NCBI RefSeq assembly: GCF_964340395.1
Contig: NC_135549.1
Coordinates: 23,533,342 to 23,597,341 of the forward strand
DNA: 64,000 nucleotides
Origin: Glandiceps talaboti
Taxonomy: Eukaryota; Hemichordata; Enteropneusta; Spengelidae
Direction of reading: 5' to 3'
The first letter of the stretch is position 1. Each line of letters opens with the position of its first letter. Positions 46,452-58,192 of the stretch are shown here, piece by piece. The position numbers were made by a program, and so were the translations under genes. The notes under the pieces were generated by a model. That model did not search any database. It worked only from the letters and a program-made list of their open reading frames with translations, and had not been told where the DNA came from.

Positions 46452-47560
46452 CGTGCGTGTGTCTGTCTGTCTGTCTGTTTGTCCGTCCGTTCATGTGTGT
46501 GTGTGTGTGTGTGTGTGTGTCTGTGTGTCTGTCTGTCTATCTGTCTGTCTGTCTGTCTGTCTGTCTCTTGTCTCTGTCTGTGTCATCATTTTCTTAAAAA
46601 CGTCTGGTTCAATTATAATGAAATTTGGTACATATAAGATTAGGGGTAATGGGCAGACCTGTTTAAATCTTGAGCGAGATCTGTTCATGTTAATTAATTA
46701 GGTCAGTTTGCATATCAACGAAATTGACTAATTAAGCAATATATTAAGACTGCATACTTCAATTTCAATGTAATTTATAGTATGTTCATTAAACATATCA
46801 AAGTGCATTTTCCTATAAAATGTGTTGATGTACCTTCCAGTGTCAGTGAATAATTTGCATAATTAATTATTTTCGGTAATTAGGCTATATTTTAAGAATG
46901 CATGCTTCAATTTGTATATAATTTAGTACACACGTCAACCATAACAGATCGCATATGTCCTTTAAAGTTTGTTGATGTACCTTACAGTGTAAATGAATAA
47001 TTGACACAATTAATGAGTTTCGTTAATTAGCTATTAAGATTGCACACTTCACTTTCAATACAATTTAGTACATATGTTAAACATAACAAATTGCCGATGT
47101 CCTATAAAGTTTTTTGATGTACCTTATAGTGTAAATGAACAATTTGCATAATTAATGAGTTTCGGTAATCAGGCTATATCTTAAGACTGCTGATATAGGT
47201 TACAGTTTTAATGAAAAAATTGCATAAGTACTGATTGTTGGTAACTAGGCTGTTTCTTAGATATTTAATGCAAGCCTCAAATTTCATATAATATGGTACA
47301 TATATCAACCATAATAATAAGCACCTGTCCTATGACATTTGTTGATACAACGTTTACCTAAAATGAGTATTTTGAATAACGAATGATATTCAGTAATTAA
47401 GCAGTATCATGCACTTTTCAAATTCCATATAATTTGGCATATACATTAACCTAAGACACATTTGTCCAAAAAAAGCCTGTTACCACAGTTTTAATGAGTA
47501 ATTTGCATAATAAATGATTCCCTTACGGGAGGATTGTAGTTTAAATCTGGTGTTCTGTTC
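46372..47560. mobile_element. Inserted element with TACGGGAGG ends and ~145-bp internal repeats
   Basis: The D unit lacks this ~1.2 kb between the equivalents of 46371 and 47560 (D about 51280-51290). It begins with a palindromic CCTCCCATATGGGTACGGGAGG block, runs through (TG)n/(TGTC)n (46411-46567), then four to five degenerate ~145-bp units (starts near 46744, 46891, 47032, 47180), and ends CCCTTACGGGAGG. Related internal sequence occurs at 56500-56650 and 58480-58900. Confidence 0.65.
46411..46567. repeat. (TG)n / (TGTC)n compound microsatellite
   Basis: TG dinucleotides with TGCG and TGTC interruptions. Cys/Val and Ser/Val open frames here are artefacts. Confidence 0.97.
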
Positions 47561-48221
47561 ATTAAATTACAAACATGTACTTTGTCGATGCTGTTTCACA
47601 TTCGGTGTTTCGATATTGCCAAATATCAGATATATTATCAACAGGAGTAGCGATTTAAATTGTAATCTAAGATCAATTACTGTCTTTAATTAATGTTACA
47701 AATACTGTAACATTATGTAGGTATGGCCAGGATATCTTTTTAGTTAGCCATGTATTAGCGTATTATGTAAACACTTTAAAGTGCCACAACAAAAAACTAG
47801 AAATTTAACAGAAAGGCGATTATGTTGATGTACTTTGATGTTTGTATGATTATTATAATGACAGAATGATGTGATATTGTTTCATCGATATAACAGTATC
47901 ATTTGCATGTCAGTACATCACCAAGTTCTTATTAACCCCCCCCCCCCCGAAAATATTTCTTCTGTACACGTGTCTATCTGCAGACTTGATAAGCCTATCC
48001 CAAAACTATATCATCAATTAATTGTACTGAAAATTGACACAATTCTTCCTTGAGTACAGGTTTGTGTAAACGTCCTATGTAGATTGAAGATTATTTCAAC
48101 CCCGTAAGATATTAGAACAAGAGTTTTGCAGGTTATAAAGTACATGGTACAACTTACAATGCAAACCCTTTAGTAGTCCTTCGCATGACATTCCGATGTC
48201 TGATACTAAAAGCAATTACAA

Positions 48222-48315
48222 CGTTTGACTAAATAACCAAACAGGCAGGAACAGGTATGAGCTAAACCACATGCGCCACCATTTTGGCAATCCCAGCTAT
48301 ATAAACAATCAGGTT
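48222..48315 (-). pseudogene. Gene C EGF exon remnant
   Basis: Acceptor TTCCACTGCAG then EPDCLYSWDCQNGGACG, nearly identical to gene D exon 52857-53075. The copy runs to about the fifth cysteine, then breaks (FGYLVKRCNCF, stop) at the deletion point. Confidence 0.85.
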
Positions 48316-48403
48316 CTGCAGTGGAAGAAATTTATAATTGACAGTTAGTTGTTTTATGACATAATATTAAACATCCAAACTTAATCAAGTGAAATAAATA
48401 AAC

Positions 48404-48409
<6 letters not shown>

Positions 48410-48499
<90 letters not shown>

Positions 48500-48505
48500 G
48501 CGCAT
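48410..48505. repeat. (CA)n / (CACG)n microsatellite
   Basis: CA dinucleotide tract turning into CACG and CGCG. The D unit has a CA tract at the equivalent position (53160-53240). Confidence 0.96.
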
Positions 48506-48805
48506 ACAATCGCACAATTTGAACAGCATTGAATCACATGATGGTAAAATGTATTTTTTTGTAGCAGTATGTATACATGATATGATACAATATATCAAAT
48601 CAAATTGATTGTTTGGCTCCGGCATAACAAAACCACTAACAACGTTCAGTGTCTAATTATTGGTATTTTAACAATTTTCAGTGAATAAAGTGTGGTTGTC
48701 AGATCAAAATTTATAATAATTTTATTAGGTTTGTACATATTGAATGCAGTTTAGCCTATTCCCATTTCTGAGTGTCTGTAAATGGGGTAATCTTGTAGAC
48801 ATCTC

Positions 48806-48808
48806 AAA

Positions 48809-48851
<43 letters not shown>

Positions 48852-48853
48852 AA
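48806..48853. repeat. (AAAT)n microsatellite
   Basis: About twelve tandem AAAT units within the C unit, absent from the aligned D segment. Confidence 0.95.
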
Positions 48854-48889
48854 GTAGGAGATTCCAGTTGCAAACTCAGTCTGGCGCAA

Positions 48890-49060
48890 TTTTAACATGA
48901 TATATAAAACGTGACTAAAATCCTTTCTCTATCATCTGGTTCAGTAATATGATAAGGTACGAAGTGTGGTTTTGAGAACAGACTTGAGCTAGTAAAAGAA
49001 ATTAAATAGACAAACATCTTGGTCAAGGTCGTGACCACCGTTCTTTCGTATAAAGTAATA
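48890..49060 (-). promoter_or_regulatory. Gene C copy of the conserved 5' region
   Basis: Aligns with 57230-57400: CCTTTCTCTATCATCTG, GAAGTGTGGTTTTGAG and AAGGTCGTGACC (49025-49036) are shared. The pseudogene thus keeps its 5' control region though its body is gutted. Confidence 0.6.
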
Positions 49061-49097
49061 GTCATATTTCCTTCAGGAAAATTTCATTCAGAGCGAT

Positions 49098-49234
49098 ATA
49101 GTTTTGGTAGTACTGGAACTCTTTCTTGGTTGTAACTCGGAGTTTCACGCATTGCGCGATCATCAGACAAAATCGCGCAATGCGTGAAACTCCGAGTTAC
49201 AACCAAGAAAGAGTTCCAGTACTACCAAAACTAT
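49098..49234. repeat. Perfect 63-bp inverted repeat with 11-nt loop
   Basis: Arms 49098-49160 and 49172-49234 are exact reverse complements (ATAGTTTTGGTAGTACTGGA starts the left arm), separated by CATCAGACAAA. The D unit lacks it: it is part of a block inserted between the equivalents of 49097 and 49470. Any transcript would fold into a long hairpin. Confidence 0.9.
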
Positions 49235-49457
<223 letters not shown>

Positions 49458-50469
49458 CCGGTTACAACAAAATCAGACGCTTACAATGCAACTGATATTC
49501 CATCTACGTACCTGGATCATCGTTATGAGTAAATGAATAATGTACGGCATTTCGGTCCCCTCGTTCACCTCGATTCAGGGTCACCATCATACAAATTCAC
49601 CAGTTGGTGGATCTTTCCAATGACAATCGTCTAGCAAGTATTACATTATGAAATAGTGTATACTTCGATTCTCCGCGAGGTTTCACCGTTTGGAGAAGAC
49701 AGTGAAAATGATGTAATTTAAAGTGTAACATACTCGTGCACATGAAATGGACAATATGTAAATAAATTACAATGCATGGACCAAATGCTGATATTAGAGG
49801 ACAATGGAAAGTGAATGATACAATGGGAACACATCTATAGTAGTCTGAAATTGTAAGAAAAATAACCAGAGACGGTATAAAAACGGTAAAAACCAAGACA
49901 TGGTTATAATTTACAGAATAAATAATGGAGATTGATGAATACAATACAAAATGGCGGAAATAGACTTTTCAACCATCCATAGTATGACATTGCTCACGAT
50001 TCTATTCAACTCTTTCTGACCTATCCAATATAGACCATCGAAAGTTTAGTGATTCTGTATTAAAGATTTGCTGTTTTCAAAAATTACAATTGATGTGGAA
50101 AACATGAATATATATTTACAATTATAAAGTTTACAGTGTTAAAACGTTAACATTTATTAAAACTGATATATTAATTACTTTTAAATGCACAGTTTAGTGA
50201 TAGAATTTCTAAAATTTTGTCTTGCTTCTCTAACGTCCCGTTTGTACTGGATTATTTAGAACTTAAAAAAATACAATTATGGTGAATTTTGAATTTGCTA
50301 AATTTTCCTGCGAAGAGTAGATAGTAAATAACTAGATTTCTTTATTAATTATGCCTAACTTTAGAAAACAGAATTGTTACAATTTCGGAAAAAAAGTTAA
50401 AATAGTAAATATAATTATTTGCTAATAACTTCGGTGTTTACTCTCAGTAAATCACCATGTTAAAGAGTT

Positions 50470-50696
50470 ATTAATTGAACGTGCAATATTTTAACAAAAA
50501 GATATGTATTTGTTTTAAAAAAAACGAAAATGTGACATCTTCATCAGTTCATTAATTGCAAAAAATAATAATAAAGGTTTAGATTATTTTTTACAGTGAA
50601 AAACATAGACAAAAAAAACTAACGCTGTGTGGCGATGTCAGAGGCTACCTATATACAAGTAACAAAAAAGGGGGTATGATAATGTTCGATTCAGAT
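50470..50696. other. 3' flank of gene D, matching 44780-45000 of the C unit
   Basis: Aligns with the C unit (for example GGCGATGTCAGAGGCTAC versus GGCGATGTCAGAAGCCAC). Supports a tandem duplication covering body and flanks. 49610-50460, to its left, is AT-rich with no recognised gene. Confidence 0.65.
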
Positions 50697-51034
50697 TTAA
50701 CGACTTTCGCTAGGGAACGGCGGCGGATACGGAGGTACAACCTGATCATTTGGCGGTGGAAAAGTGGGTACAGGTGGATCATTTGGCGGTGGATAAGGAG
50801 GTAAAGATGGATCATTTGTTGCAGCACTGTCAGGTATCAAAATAGCTGCTCCATAGTTTGGCGGAGGCGGGAGACTAGCTTGTTCCGTCATTGGTATACC
50901 ATAACTATATGCTGGTGGATTGTCGGTCGACAGATTTGGTGGTACGTTTGGTGCTGGTTGATATGCATGATATGTTGCAGGATATGTTGCAGCTGGCGGC
51001 ATGACTATTGTCGAGCCAGAGGTCGGTGGTGGGA
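50697..51034 (-). CDS. Gene D exon 5: Pro-rich tail and stop
   Basis: Acceptor GATTTTCTTTCCAG; stop TAA at 50697-50699. Encodes residues 257-368. A 33-bp unit (starts near 50744, 50777 and 50810) is tandemly repeated, giving 11-residue PPNDPPVP-type units that lengthen the tail. Ends PPFPSESR. Confidence 0.9.
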
Positions 51035-53192
51035 CTGGAAAGAAAATCACAAATGTTTTAATCTACCTTTGACAACAACACAAAATATTGGTCATCTTAT
51101 AATCTACCAACTTTACATTAGTTCTAGCTTTGATTGATATGGCCATATGGATGACAAATTGGATATATATTCCCGTGTTTGATTGATAAAACAACTCTAT
51201 AATATGATTGTAAACAATTAAGAATGTGGTAAGTGTTCATCATTGTGCGTAAAATAACAAAAACTTTGTAGTTTTTTACTACCTATTAAATTACAAACAT
51301 GTACATTGTCGATAATGTTTCATATTTGGTTTTCCCACATGGTTGTCCTTTTACGATAAATTAAAAATACAAAAAAACAACAACAATTCCCATTTGTCAC
51401 CAATATGATTTACAAGCAACACAAATGACTACTACAAGAAGCTTTTTGAAGACTCCTGTGGTTTTAAGATATAATCGATATTGACAAATATCAGACATAT
51501 TATCAGTAGGATTTAAATGGTAATCAAAAATCAATCACTGTCGTCAATTAATGTTACAAATACTGTAACATTATGTAGGTATGGATAAGGAGATTGATCT
51601 CTTTTTAGTTAGCCATGTATTAACGTATTATGTAAATACTTTAAAGGGTCACAAAGACAAAGAAGAAACAGAAAGGCGATATGTTGATGTACGTTGATGT
51701 TTGGGTGATTATTATAATGACATAATGATGTGAGATATTGTTTCATAGATATAAAATTATCATTTGCATGTCAATACTATATTGTGTTCTTAGTAACCCC
51801 CCCCCCCCTCCAAGTAATGCATCTGTACATGTGTCTATCTGAAGACAAGATAAGCCTATCCCAATCTTACCCTTATATGGACAACAAAACAACTGTGCAG
51901 GTTTGTTTGAACGTCCTATGCAGACTGAAGATTGTTTCTAGAAATATTTTGGGTAATTATCTAAGCTTGAAAAAACAAACACCTGATACGCCAGTGGTGG
52001 CTCAGGGTTCCATCAAATATCATATTTAATATGACTTTGCAGGTTATAAGTACTTTGTACTTAACTTACAATACAATACAATGCAGTAAACCTTGATTAA
52101 TCCTTCACCGGAAATTTCGATTTCTGATAGAAAATACTATTATTAACGAACATATAAAAGGCAAACTTTTCAAACATATAAAGATAAATTAAGAATAAAA
52201 AAACTCCAATAAGTCGAAAAGCATGGGCGTGAAAAAAGAGTGAACAATGTAACGCTTACTGTTTGTGTTAACTGTGCGTGATGGAGCTCCACTTATAATA
52301 ACTGTAGATGCTGGCGTTGTATGAAATGCAGCCCTTCTCGATTTCATTCTCTTCACCACACAAATGCAAACACAAACCCCTAATGACAGTATGAACACAA
52401 CACCACCTATGGCCCACTTACGGACGTCGTCAGACTTAGAATCATCAGCATCATCATCATTATCACCAGAGTTCCAGGTCCTCTCTGCCAAAAATAAAAA
52501 TATAAAACATGATATTCAGATGTTTTTTTTAAAAATAATTTAATAAACTCCTGTATTTAGTGAAAAAGTCTCCTTGATAGGTACTTCTGAAGACACATAG
52601 TGCAACCCAGCAGTAAAAACGATACGACCTTCAAAAACCAATTGACATTTACATGTCCAACGACTCATGACAGTAAAGAGTTATATAAATATGCAACAAA
52701 AGCTTGCTTTGGACATTTGATAGCAAAGGTCGAAGTCAAGGTCAAACCCAATGACACATTTTCTGGTGTAATATGTCATAAATTTGCAAAGTCCATACAC
52801 CTCACGAGGACCGTGATCATGAGAGACCTTGAAATAAAACAACAGGTGCAGTTTACCTTCATTTTGGCAAACGTTTCCCGTGTAACCAGTGTAGCAATCA
52901 CATGATCCTAAGTAACAGGAACCATGGTAATTACAGTCACCACTATTTGAACAGTCTCGATGCGGATTTCTCACTTCACAATGTTTGCCTGAATAACCAG
53001 ACAGGCAGAAACAGGTATGATCTGAACCACATGCACCGCTGTTTTGGCAATCCCAGCTATACAAACAATCAGGTTCTGCAGTAGAAGAAATTTATAATAC
53101 ACATTTAATAGTTGTTTTATGACATAAAATTAAACAGTTAAGCTTCATCAATACATACCCAGACACAGACACACACATACAGACACACACAC

Positions 53193-53238
<46 letters not shown>

Positions 53239-56016
53239 GCCTACGTGCGTGCGCACATACACAATTATTTCATCTAAGGGCAATCTATTATTTTCAAGTT
53301 AACGTTATATTATACCAGTATATTGATGGCGGAAATCGAGAGATCTGATTGGTCTATCTAGATATCGACTACAGTGTCTAAAATGAGCGTTAATGAACAG
53401 TTGGCACGCGTCCAAATTTTAATGTTCACTGTTCTTATATTATACGAACGTTGTAGTCCGTGAGGGGAGGGAGGGGAGAGGGGCAAATGAATCTTGAAAA
53501 CGTTAGGTATTATCTTTTTCAATATACAGATATAATATAATAGCGATAAACCACACCCTGGGGATGGTATACCACGAGCACGAGCGATAGCGATTGCATA
53601 TATTTCGTTCGCTGATCATAATATCATCCCCACGGGGTGGTTTATTGCTTATATATTCCATGTTTACCGTGGTTTAGAGACACTTTTTTACATGTTCGTG
53701 AACGTATCTCTGTAACTGTGTACATGATATGATATAAATCAAATCAAATTGAGTTTTGGAACCTGCGTCCAAAAACGAGTGCCCGCAATGATAATGACGA
53801 CTTCAACCTCAACCAGTTACTGCTACCCTACTTCTGGATAAAATCGACCACTGAGTAACATGTACAATGCCTAGGTATTCATGGTATTTTAACAATTTTC
53901 ATTGAGTATACTGTGGTTGTCAGATCAAAATAGGACACTACAGTTACAAGCCGGCGCAATTTTAACATACCAACAGAATCAAAACTAAGCTTTTGCTCAA
54001 GATTTAAACTTGTCACTACACCAACCACAGATAACAGTTATCGTTACTTACCAAATACAATTGTCTTTAATTTTTTAAGTAGTTGACCAATTGAATTAAT
54101 ATATCTTTAGGTTACCTGGCGGAGAAGAATGTCCCTAGTCGTAGGACTTCCTCCGCTACGAACGTAATTCATGCTGGAACAATTCGCAATAGTTCGTTCG
54201 TTGTGTACCTCGTTTATGTAATTTGTGGGCCTGGTCTATGTTGGAACACAAAACTTTTGGTGACTTCGAATATTGCTGTATCAACTATCAACAGTTTGAT
54301 GCAGATCAGTCATTTACATGGAACCTATGTGATACCGAGTAGGTTTGGATTACCTCACCTCCAAATCCACTGGTGCCCGCATAAGAACTCTGTAATACCA
54401 CGAACGTAAGATTTACCTCACCTCAAACCACTGGTGCAATTGGTAGAACTCTGTAATACAAAGTCACTAAGATGTACGTACTTCACCCCCCCCCTCCCCC
54501 AATCCACTGGTGCCCATGGGTGAACTTTGTCAAATACATACCATTACAATGACTTCCTGAATAACCAGTTAAACAATGACATAATCCTCCTCCGAAGATG
54601 TCACAGAAACCCCTCTGATTACAATCATCAACACTGGTACAGGCTGGACTCCAGTCTTGACACTGTGTGCCTGAATAATTAGGTGTACATTCGCAGGTAC
54701 CATTTGATCCACATATTCCATTATTTTGGCAATCCAAGGAATGTTGACAATCCGGTTCTGGAGAGAGAGAGAGAGGGGGGGGGATGCATTTATATTATTC
54801 TACTTTAGGACACAATATTTAAGCGAACTACTTTCATGATTTTTGCTACAAGACAAAGAACGTAACAATATCTAATTCGAAATAGTCACCTTGTTAATTC
54901 TGAACAATGTTATTAACAAAAAAATGTAAACATACAATATAGCGCCAAGGGTGTTGTAGCACAACTGAGTATAGATTATGTGTTATTTAAAAAAAAACAC
55001 CTTAATTTTGCAGTATACAACACCATTTCACTGTTGCCATTGGCGTGGTCTTGTTGCTAGACATATGAGCATTCACTGATGTATGGTTATCAACTTGCCT
55101 ATCCACTTAAGTCGATTAATCCCTGTTGTTACCTTTGCAACATAAATCATCATTTGGCTGTTAGTATGGGCGTGGTCTTGTTACCAGGCATATTGGCATA
55201 CTTATTGATATGTTTATTCATTTGTCTATTATTCCATGTTGCTGTTTTTGCATCAATTAGAAGGTTTTGACCAAAATTTCTAACCCTGATTTATCATATC
55301 GCTGATGAGATCATCACGTCGTGAATACACCTTTATCTACACATTCCAAGATGCAGCCATATTAAATATCAGCCCAATCTACTCAGCAGTGTTGGAATTA
55401 GACATTTGTGATAGAAAACACACATTTTAAGAACGTTCCCACCAAATTTTAGGCAACTCTAACCAGCAGTTTTTGAGATTATTTTGACCACCAATATAAT
55501 GCTTTTACGCAAATCAAACACATGTGATGCAATTATTTTGTTTTAAACAATTTCCGAACTAGACAGCAAAACTAATGTCTCCACCCAATACAACAGTAAT
55601 CGGCCATGTGGTTTTCGACTTAAAATTGTTTACAGACAGACAGACAGACAGACAGACACACACACACACACACACACACACAGTAGAACAGACAGACAGT
55701 CGCTTTATCGTGCCTATATCTCACATCATTTGAGAAAAGTGTAAAATGAAAAAACTCATCACTAAATATAATAAAAAAGTATGACATTTTTGCAAATATG
55801 GTACAAAATTCGATGTACATTGTAGCTGTTACTAGTATATATGTAGTAAATCATTATCCTTATTGATACAGAGTATAACTCTGCAAACTTACCTTCTCCA
55901 TTTACATAGGCTATGCTAAATAGCATACTTGACACAAATAGATAAGTTATTCCTGCACTTCTCAATGGACTGCTTTTTAATAATCGGCTGTCAAATGACA
56001 TAATACATTTCAATAT
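50697..56016 (-). CDS. Gene D: short EGF-repeat type I membrane protein with PPxY tail
   Basis: Five exons: 55893-56016 (ATG at 56001), 54542-54757, 52857-53075, 52260-52484, 50697-51034. The spliced frame is open for 368 residues. Order: signal peptide (1-36), two exons with two EGF repeats each (37-181), Asp-rich stem, transmembrane helix (about 205-226), tail with PPAY (296-299), PPNY (314-317) and further PPY runs, but no PTAP or PSAP. All joins between coding exons are phase 1. The signal peptide is unlike those of A and B, and the tail is diverged, so D and C form a separate subfamily. A possible upstream start exists (see 57512-57550). Surface receptor or adhesion role inferred. Confidence 0.87.
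51035..52259 (-). other. Gene D intron 4
   Basis: Aligns with 47560-48220 of the C unit, including the C-run (51797-51808 versus 47938-47949) and AATGTTACAAATACTGTAAC. No exon recognised. Confidence 0.7.
52260..52484 (-). CDS. Gene D exon 4: acidic stem and transmembrane segment
   Basis: ERTWNSGDNDDDADDSKSDD, then a helix (WAIGGVVFILSLGVCVCIC) followed by basic KRMKSRR, then STVIISGA. 225 nt, phase 1-1; acceptor TTTTTGGCAG, donor AACA|GTAAGC. Confidence 0.9.
52857..53075 (-). CDS. Gene D exon 3: two EGF repeats
   Basis: Twelve cysteines (PDCLYSWDCQNSGAC through CYTGYTGNVC). Acceptor TTCTACTGCAG, donor GAAG|GTAAAC, 219 nt, phase 1-1. Source of the gene C remnant. Confidence 0.9.
53160..53240. 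repeat. (CA)n microsatellite
   Basis: CA-rich tract in gene D intron 2, homologous in position to 48410-48505. Confidence 0.95.
53541..53648. repeat. Short foldback with GGTTTATTGC-type arms
   Basis: Left arm AGCGATAAACCACACCCTGG and right arm ending ACGGGGTGGTTTATTGCT are inverted copies about 30 bp long enclosing ~50 bp. Likely a small MITE in gene D intron 2. Confidence 0.55.
54542..54757 (-). CDS. Gene D exon 2: two EGF repeats
   Basis: Twelve cysteines (LDCQNNGICGSNGTCEC through HCLTGYSGSHC). Acceptor CTCTCTCTCCAG, donor AATG|GTATGT, 216 nt, phase 1-1. The intact homolog of the damaged gene A exon 2. Confidence 0.9.
55000..55690 (+). repeat. ~110-bp repeat units and microsatellite-linked repeats in gene D intron 1b
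   Basis: Two to three units with CATTTGGCTGTTAGTATGGG and GGCGTGGTCTTGTT (55020-55230), then CCAATCTACTCAGCAG/AACTCTAACCAGCAGTTTTT blocks (55360-55480) ending in (GACA)n(CA)n at 55632-55682. Same families as in the introns of A and B. Confidence 0.75.
55893..56016 (-). CDS. Gene D exon 1c: signal peptide
   Basis: ATG at 55999-56001 opens MSFDSRLLKSSPLRSAGITY followed by a hydrophobic core, ending GEG at donor GAAG|GTAAGT, phase 1. Acceptor GTCTTTCTCCAG at 56017 matches A and B. The 15 nt before the ATG are open in frame, unlike A and B, so an upstream start is possible. Confidence 0.85.
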
Positions 56017-57099
56017 CTGGAGAAAGACATATTAATATGTGATATGCTATGAAACCTTGACATATTCTAGCGATCTCACCCATGGTTCAAGTTATATCAT
56101 GTGGTAAGAACAAGATACAATCTCGTACCGGGTCAATAACTCAACATATATAACATGGGGAGACAAATGCGACGTTTGACTTACAGGATGGTAATTTTCA
56201 AAATTATGATTTTGCCATAAACAACTCATCCTTCGTAGCGGTATTACCACGGCATTAAAAAATGAAAACGAAAACTACAACAAAGCATCGATGATAATTA
56301 AAAGTTTGTTAAATTTTATGAGGACTTTGACAATTAATATGGTTACAAGGTAATTAGGTTATTTATAAGCCACACCTTACGAAAGCAAACGTCACGTTAC
56401 CACATAATAATCAATTTTAATGTATACAACTGATGATGTGTAAATGTATTAAAAGTGTAGATCTATATTTTAATTTCAGTACTAGTGATTCGTTTGTATA
56501 CTTATAACTGGATTTCGGTTATTAAGCATGCATGTTTCGAATTTCATATATTTTGTTATATATACACTGATGATATCAAAGTGTGCATATCATGTATAGA
56601 TGGGTGATTACTTTTCAATGTTATGTGTATTTTGAATAATTAATGAAATTTATCAATTGAAGGATAAGCTGTGTAAGGTAGCTCAGAATTTCTAATCCCA
56701 ATAATGCGTCTAGGAATAATTATCGGAAGGTTTTTTTCCCCATAGGTAATTCATTTATTCTTGGTTTGTGAGGTTTACTGTGCTGCTAGCAATCCATACC
56801 ATACACATAGTGACAATATAAAACCCACTAAAATTTGATGACAAAGCTAGTCTGATGTAGGGAATTTAGAAATTAGAGTGTACCCTATACCCTGTATAGC
56901 ATATCCTTTACTTTTCATCAAAGTTAATACAACTATGCTCTGACCTAGTTAATGAGCCATTTGGAATGTAAATGGATGTATTACATGTGTTCATCATCAT
57001 CATCATCACAATAATAATTAATTAATCTGAGATATATATAATAATGCATTCACTTTGTTTTCAATGATAACATAAACAAAGTCATAATTACAACCCAGC

Positions 57100-57420
57100 A
57101 CACAGTATACCCAATGAACGGCCCCAATGAACATTTACTTTTTCATGCATCATTCTTATTCAACATATACTAATATATCATGGTACATAAGACGTGTATA
57201 AAACACGTGAATACAGGCGATTGATTGTTCCCTTTCTCTATCATCTGTTTCAGTAATATAAAGAGGTATGAAGTGTGGTTTTGAGGCCAGACTTCAGCTT
57301 GTAGAAGTGTTAGTAGACAAACATGTCAATTGGTCAAGGTCGTGACCTGCGTTCTTTAAGATAATAGTAGTCTTGTTTGCTTCGGGGGAATTTCATTCAT
57401 AACAATCTAATCTGCCCAAT
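57100..57420 (-). promoter_or_regulatory. Gene D conserved 5' region with palindrome
   Basis: AAGGTCGTGACC at 57336-57347, the ACGGCCCC block at 57118 shared with A and B, and long identity with 48890-49060. Lies between the signal exon and a proposed upstream exon, so probably in the first intron. Regulatory role inferred. Confidence 0.5.
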
Positions 57421-57511
57421 ACATATATGGTAATTATTAATTACTGAAATTTTGCCTCCGGTTACAAAAAAATAAGAAGATTACAATGCGACTGATATTC
57501 CATCTACGTAC

Positions 57512-57550
57512 CTGAATCATCGTGACGAGTAACAGAATAATGTAGGGCAT
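57512..57550 (-). other. Possible upstream exon of gene D (donor CAG|GTACGT)
   Basis: ATG at 57548-57550 reads MPYIILLLVTMIQ to a strong donor, in phase 0 with the open 15 nt at the start of exon 56016. The aligned C sequence (49512-49550) reads [13 protein letters not shown] with the same donor. It may be coding or, as in A and B, a 5' UTR exon whose 5' end is unknown. Confidence 0.4.
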
Positions 57551-57710
57551 CTCGGTCACCTCGTTCACCTCGAGTCAGGGTCGTCATCACACAAACTCAC
57601 CGCTTGATGGCTCTCTCCGATCACAACCGTCTAGTAAATATTTTTAAATTATGAAATAATGTACTTCGATTCTCCGCGAGGTTTCACCGTTTGGGTAAGG
57701 GGAAGGTAAT

Positions 57711-58142
57711 GAACAAGTTCACCATATATCGAATGAAATGATAATCTGAACGAGTAAAGTAATAAGCTGTAGTTTTGTACTGTTCTTTAGAGGTCTGGAC
57801 CGCTTGAATGTTAACACGACCTTGACGACGTTGCGTGATCTGAGGCATGATAGAGCTTTTAACTGAGGCCACATATTGAAACATGATCACGGTTAGTGCT
57901 AATGTACAATGGTATCGGTATGTGTGGCAAAAGCTCAACAGTACTCATGACATACTTTTATCTTCTGCAATAGTGAATCGCACCAACTGCTGCCATTTAT
58001 CATCTAATGTATGGATTGCTTATTACGGTTCGTGAGAAGGTCGATGGCGTGATGTCATAGATGTTTAAGAAGTACAACATTCCGACGGTCGATTTTGCCG
58101 TGCTTGCCGATATTATATTTGTTGTTCACTGCCAGTATAAAA

Positions 58143-58192
<50 letters not shown>

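Larger units (their letters stand above)
45976..48315 (-). pseudogene. Gene C: deleted pseudogene copy of gene D
   Basis: Two remnants: EGF exon piece 48222-48315 and tail exon 45976-46261. Compared with the D unit (which it parallels from 44780 to 49700), an ~850-bp deletion at about 48222 removed the second EGF repeat and the transmembrane exon, and a larger one at about 48920 removed the first EGF-pair exon and the signal-peptide exon. The tail has an in-frame TAA and a frameshift. Without signal peptide, membrane anchor and open tail it cannot make the family protein. Confidence 0.85.

Noticed and set aside
46332-46701. Val/Cys and Ser/Val/Cys-rich open frames over TG and TGTC arrays (also 48332, 53092, 58061, 58906)
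   Set aside because: Artefacts of microsatellites, present in several frames on both strands.
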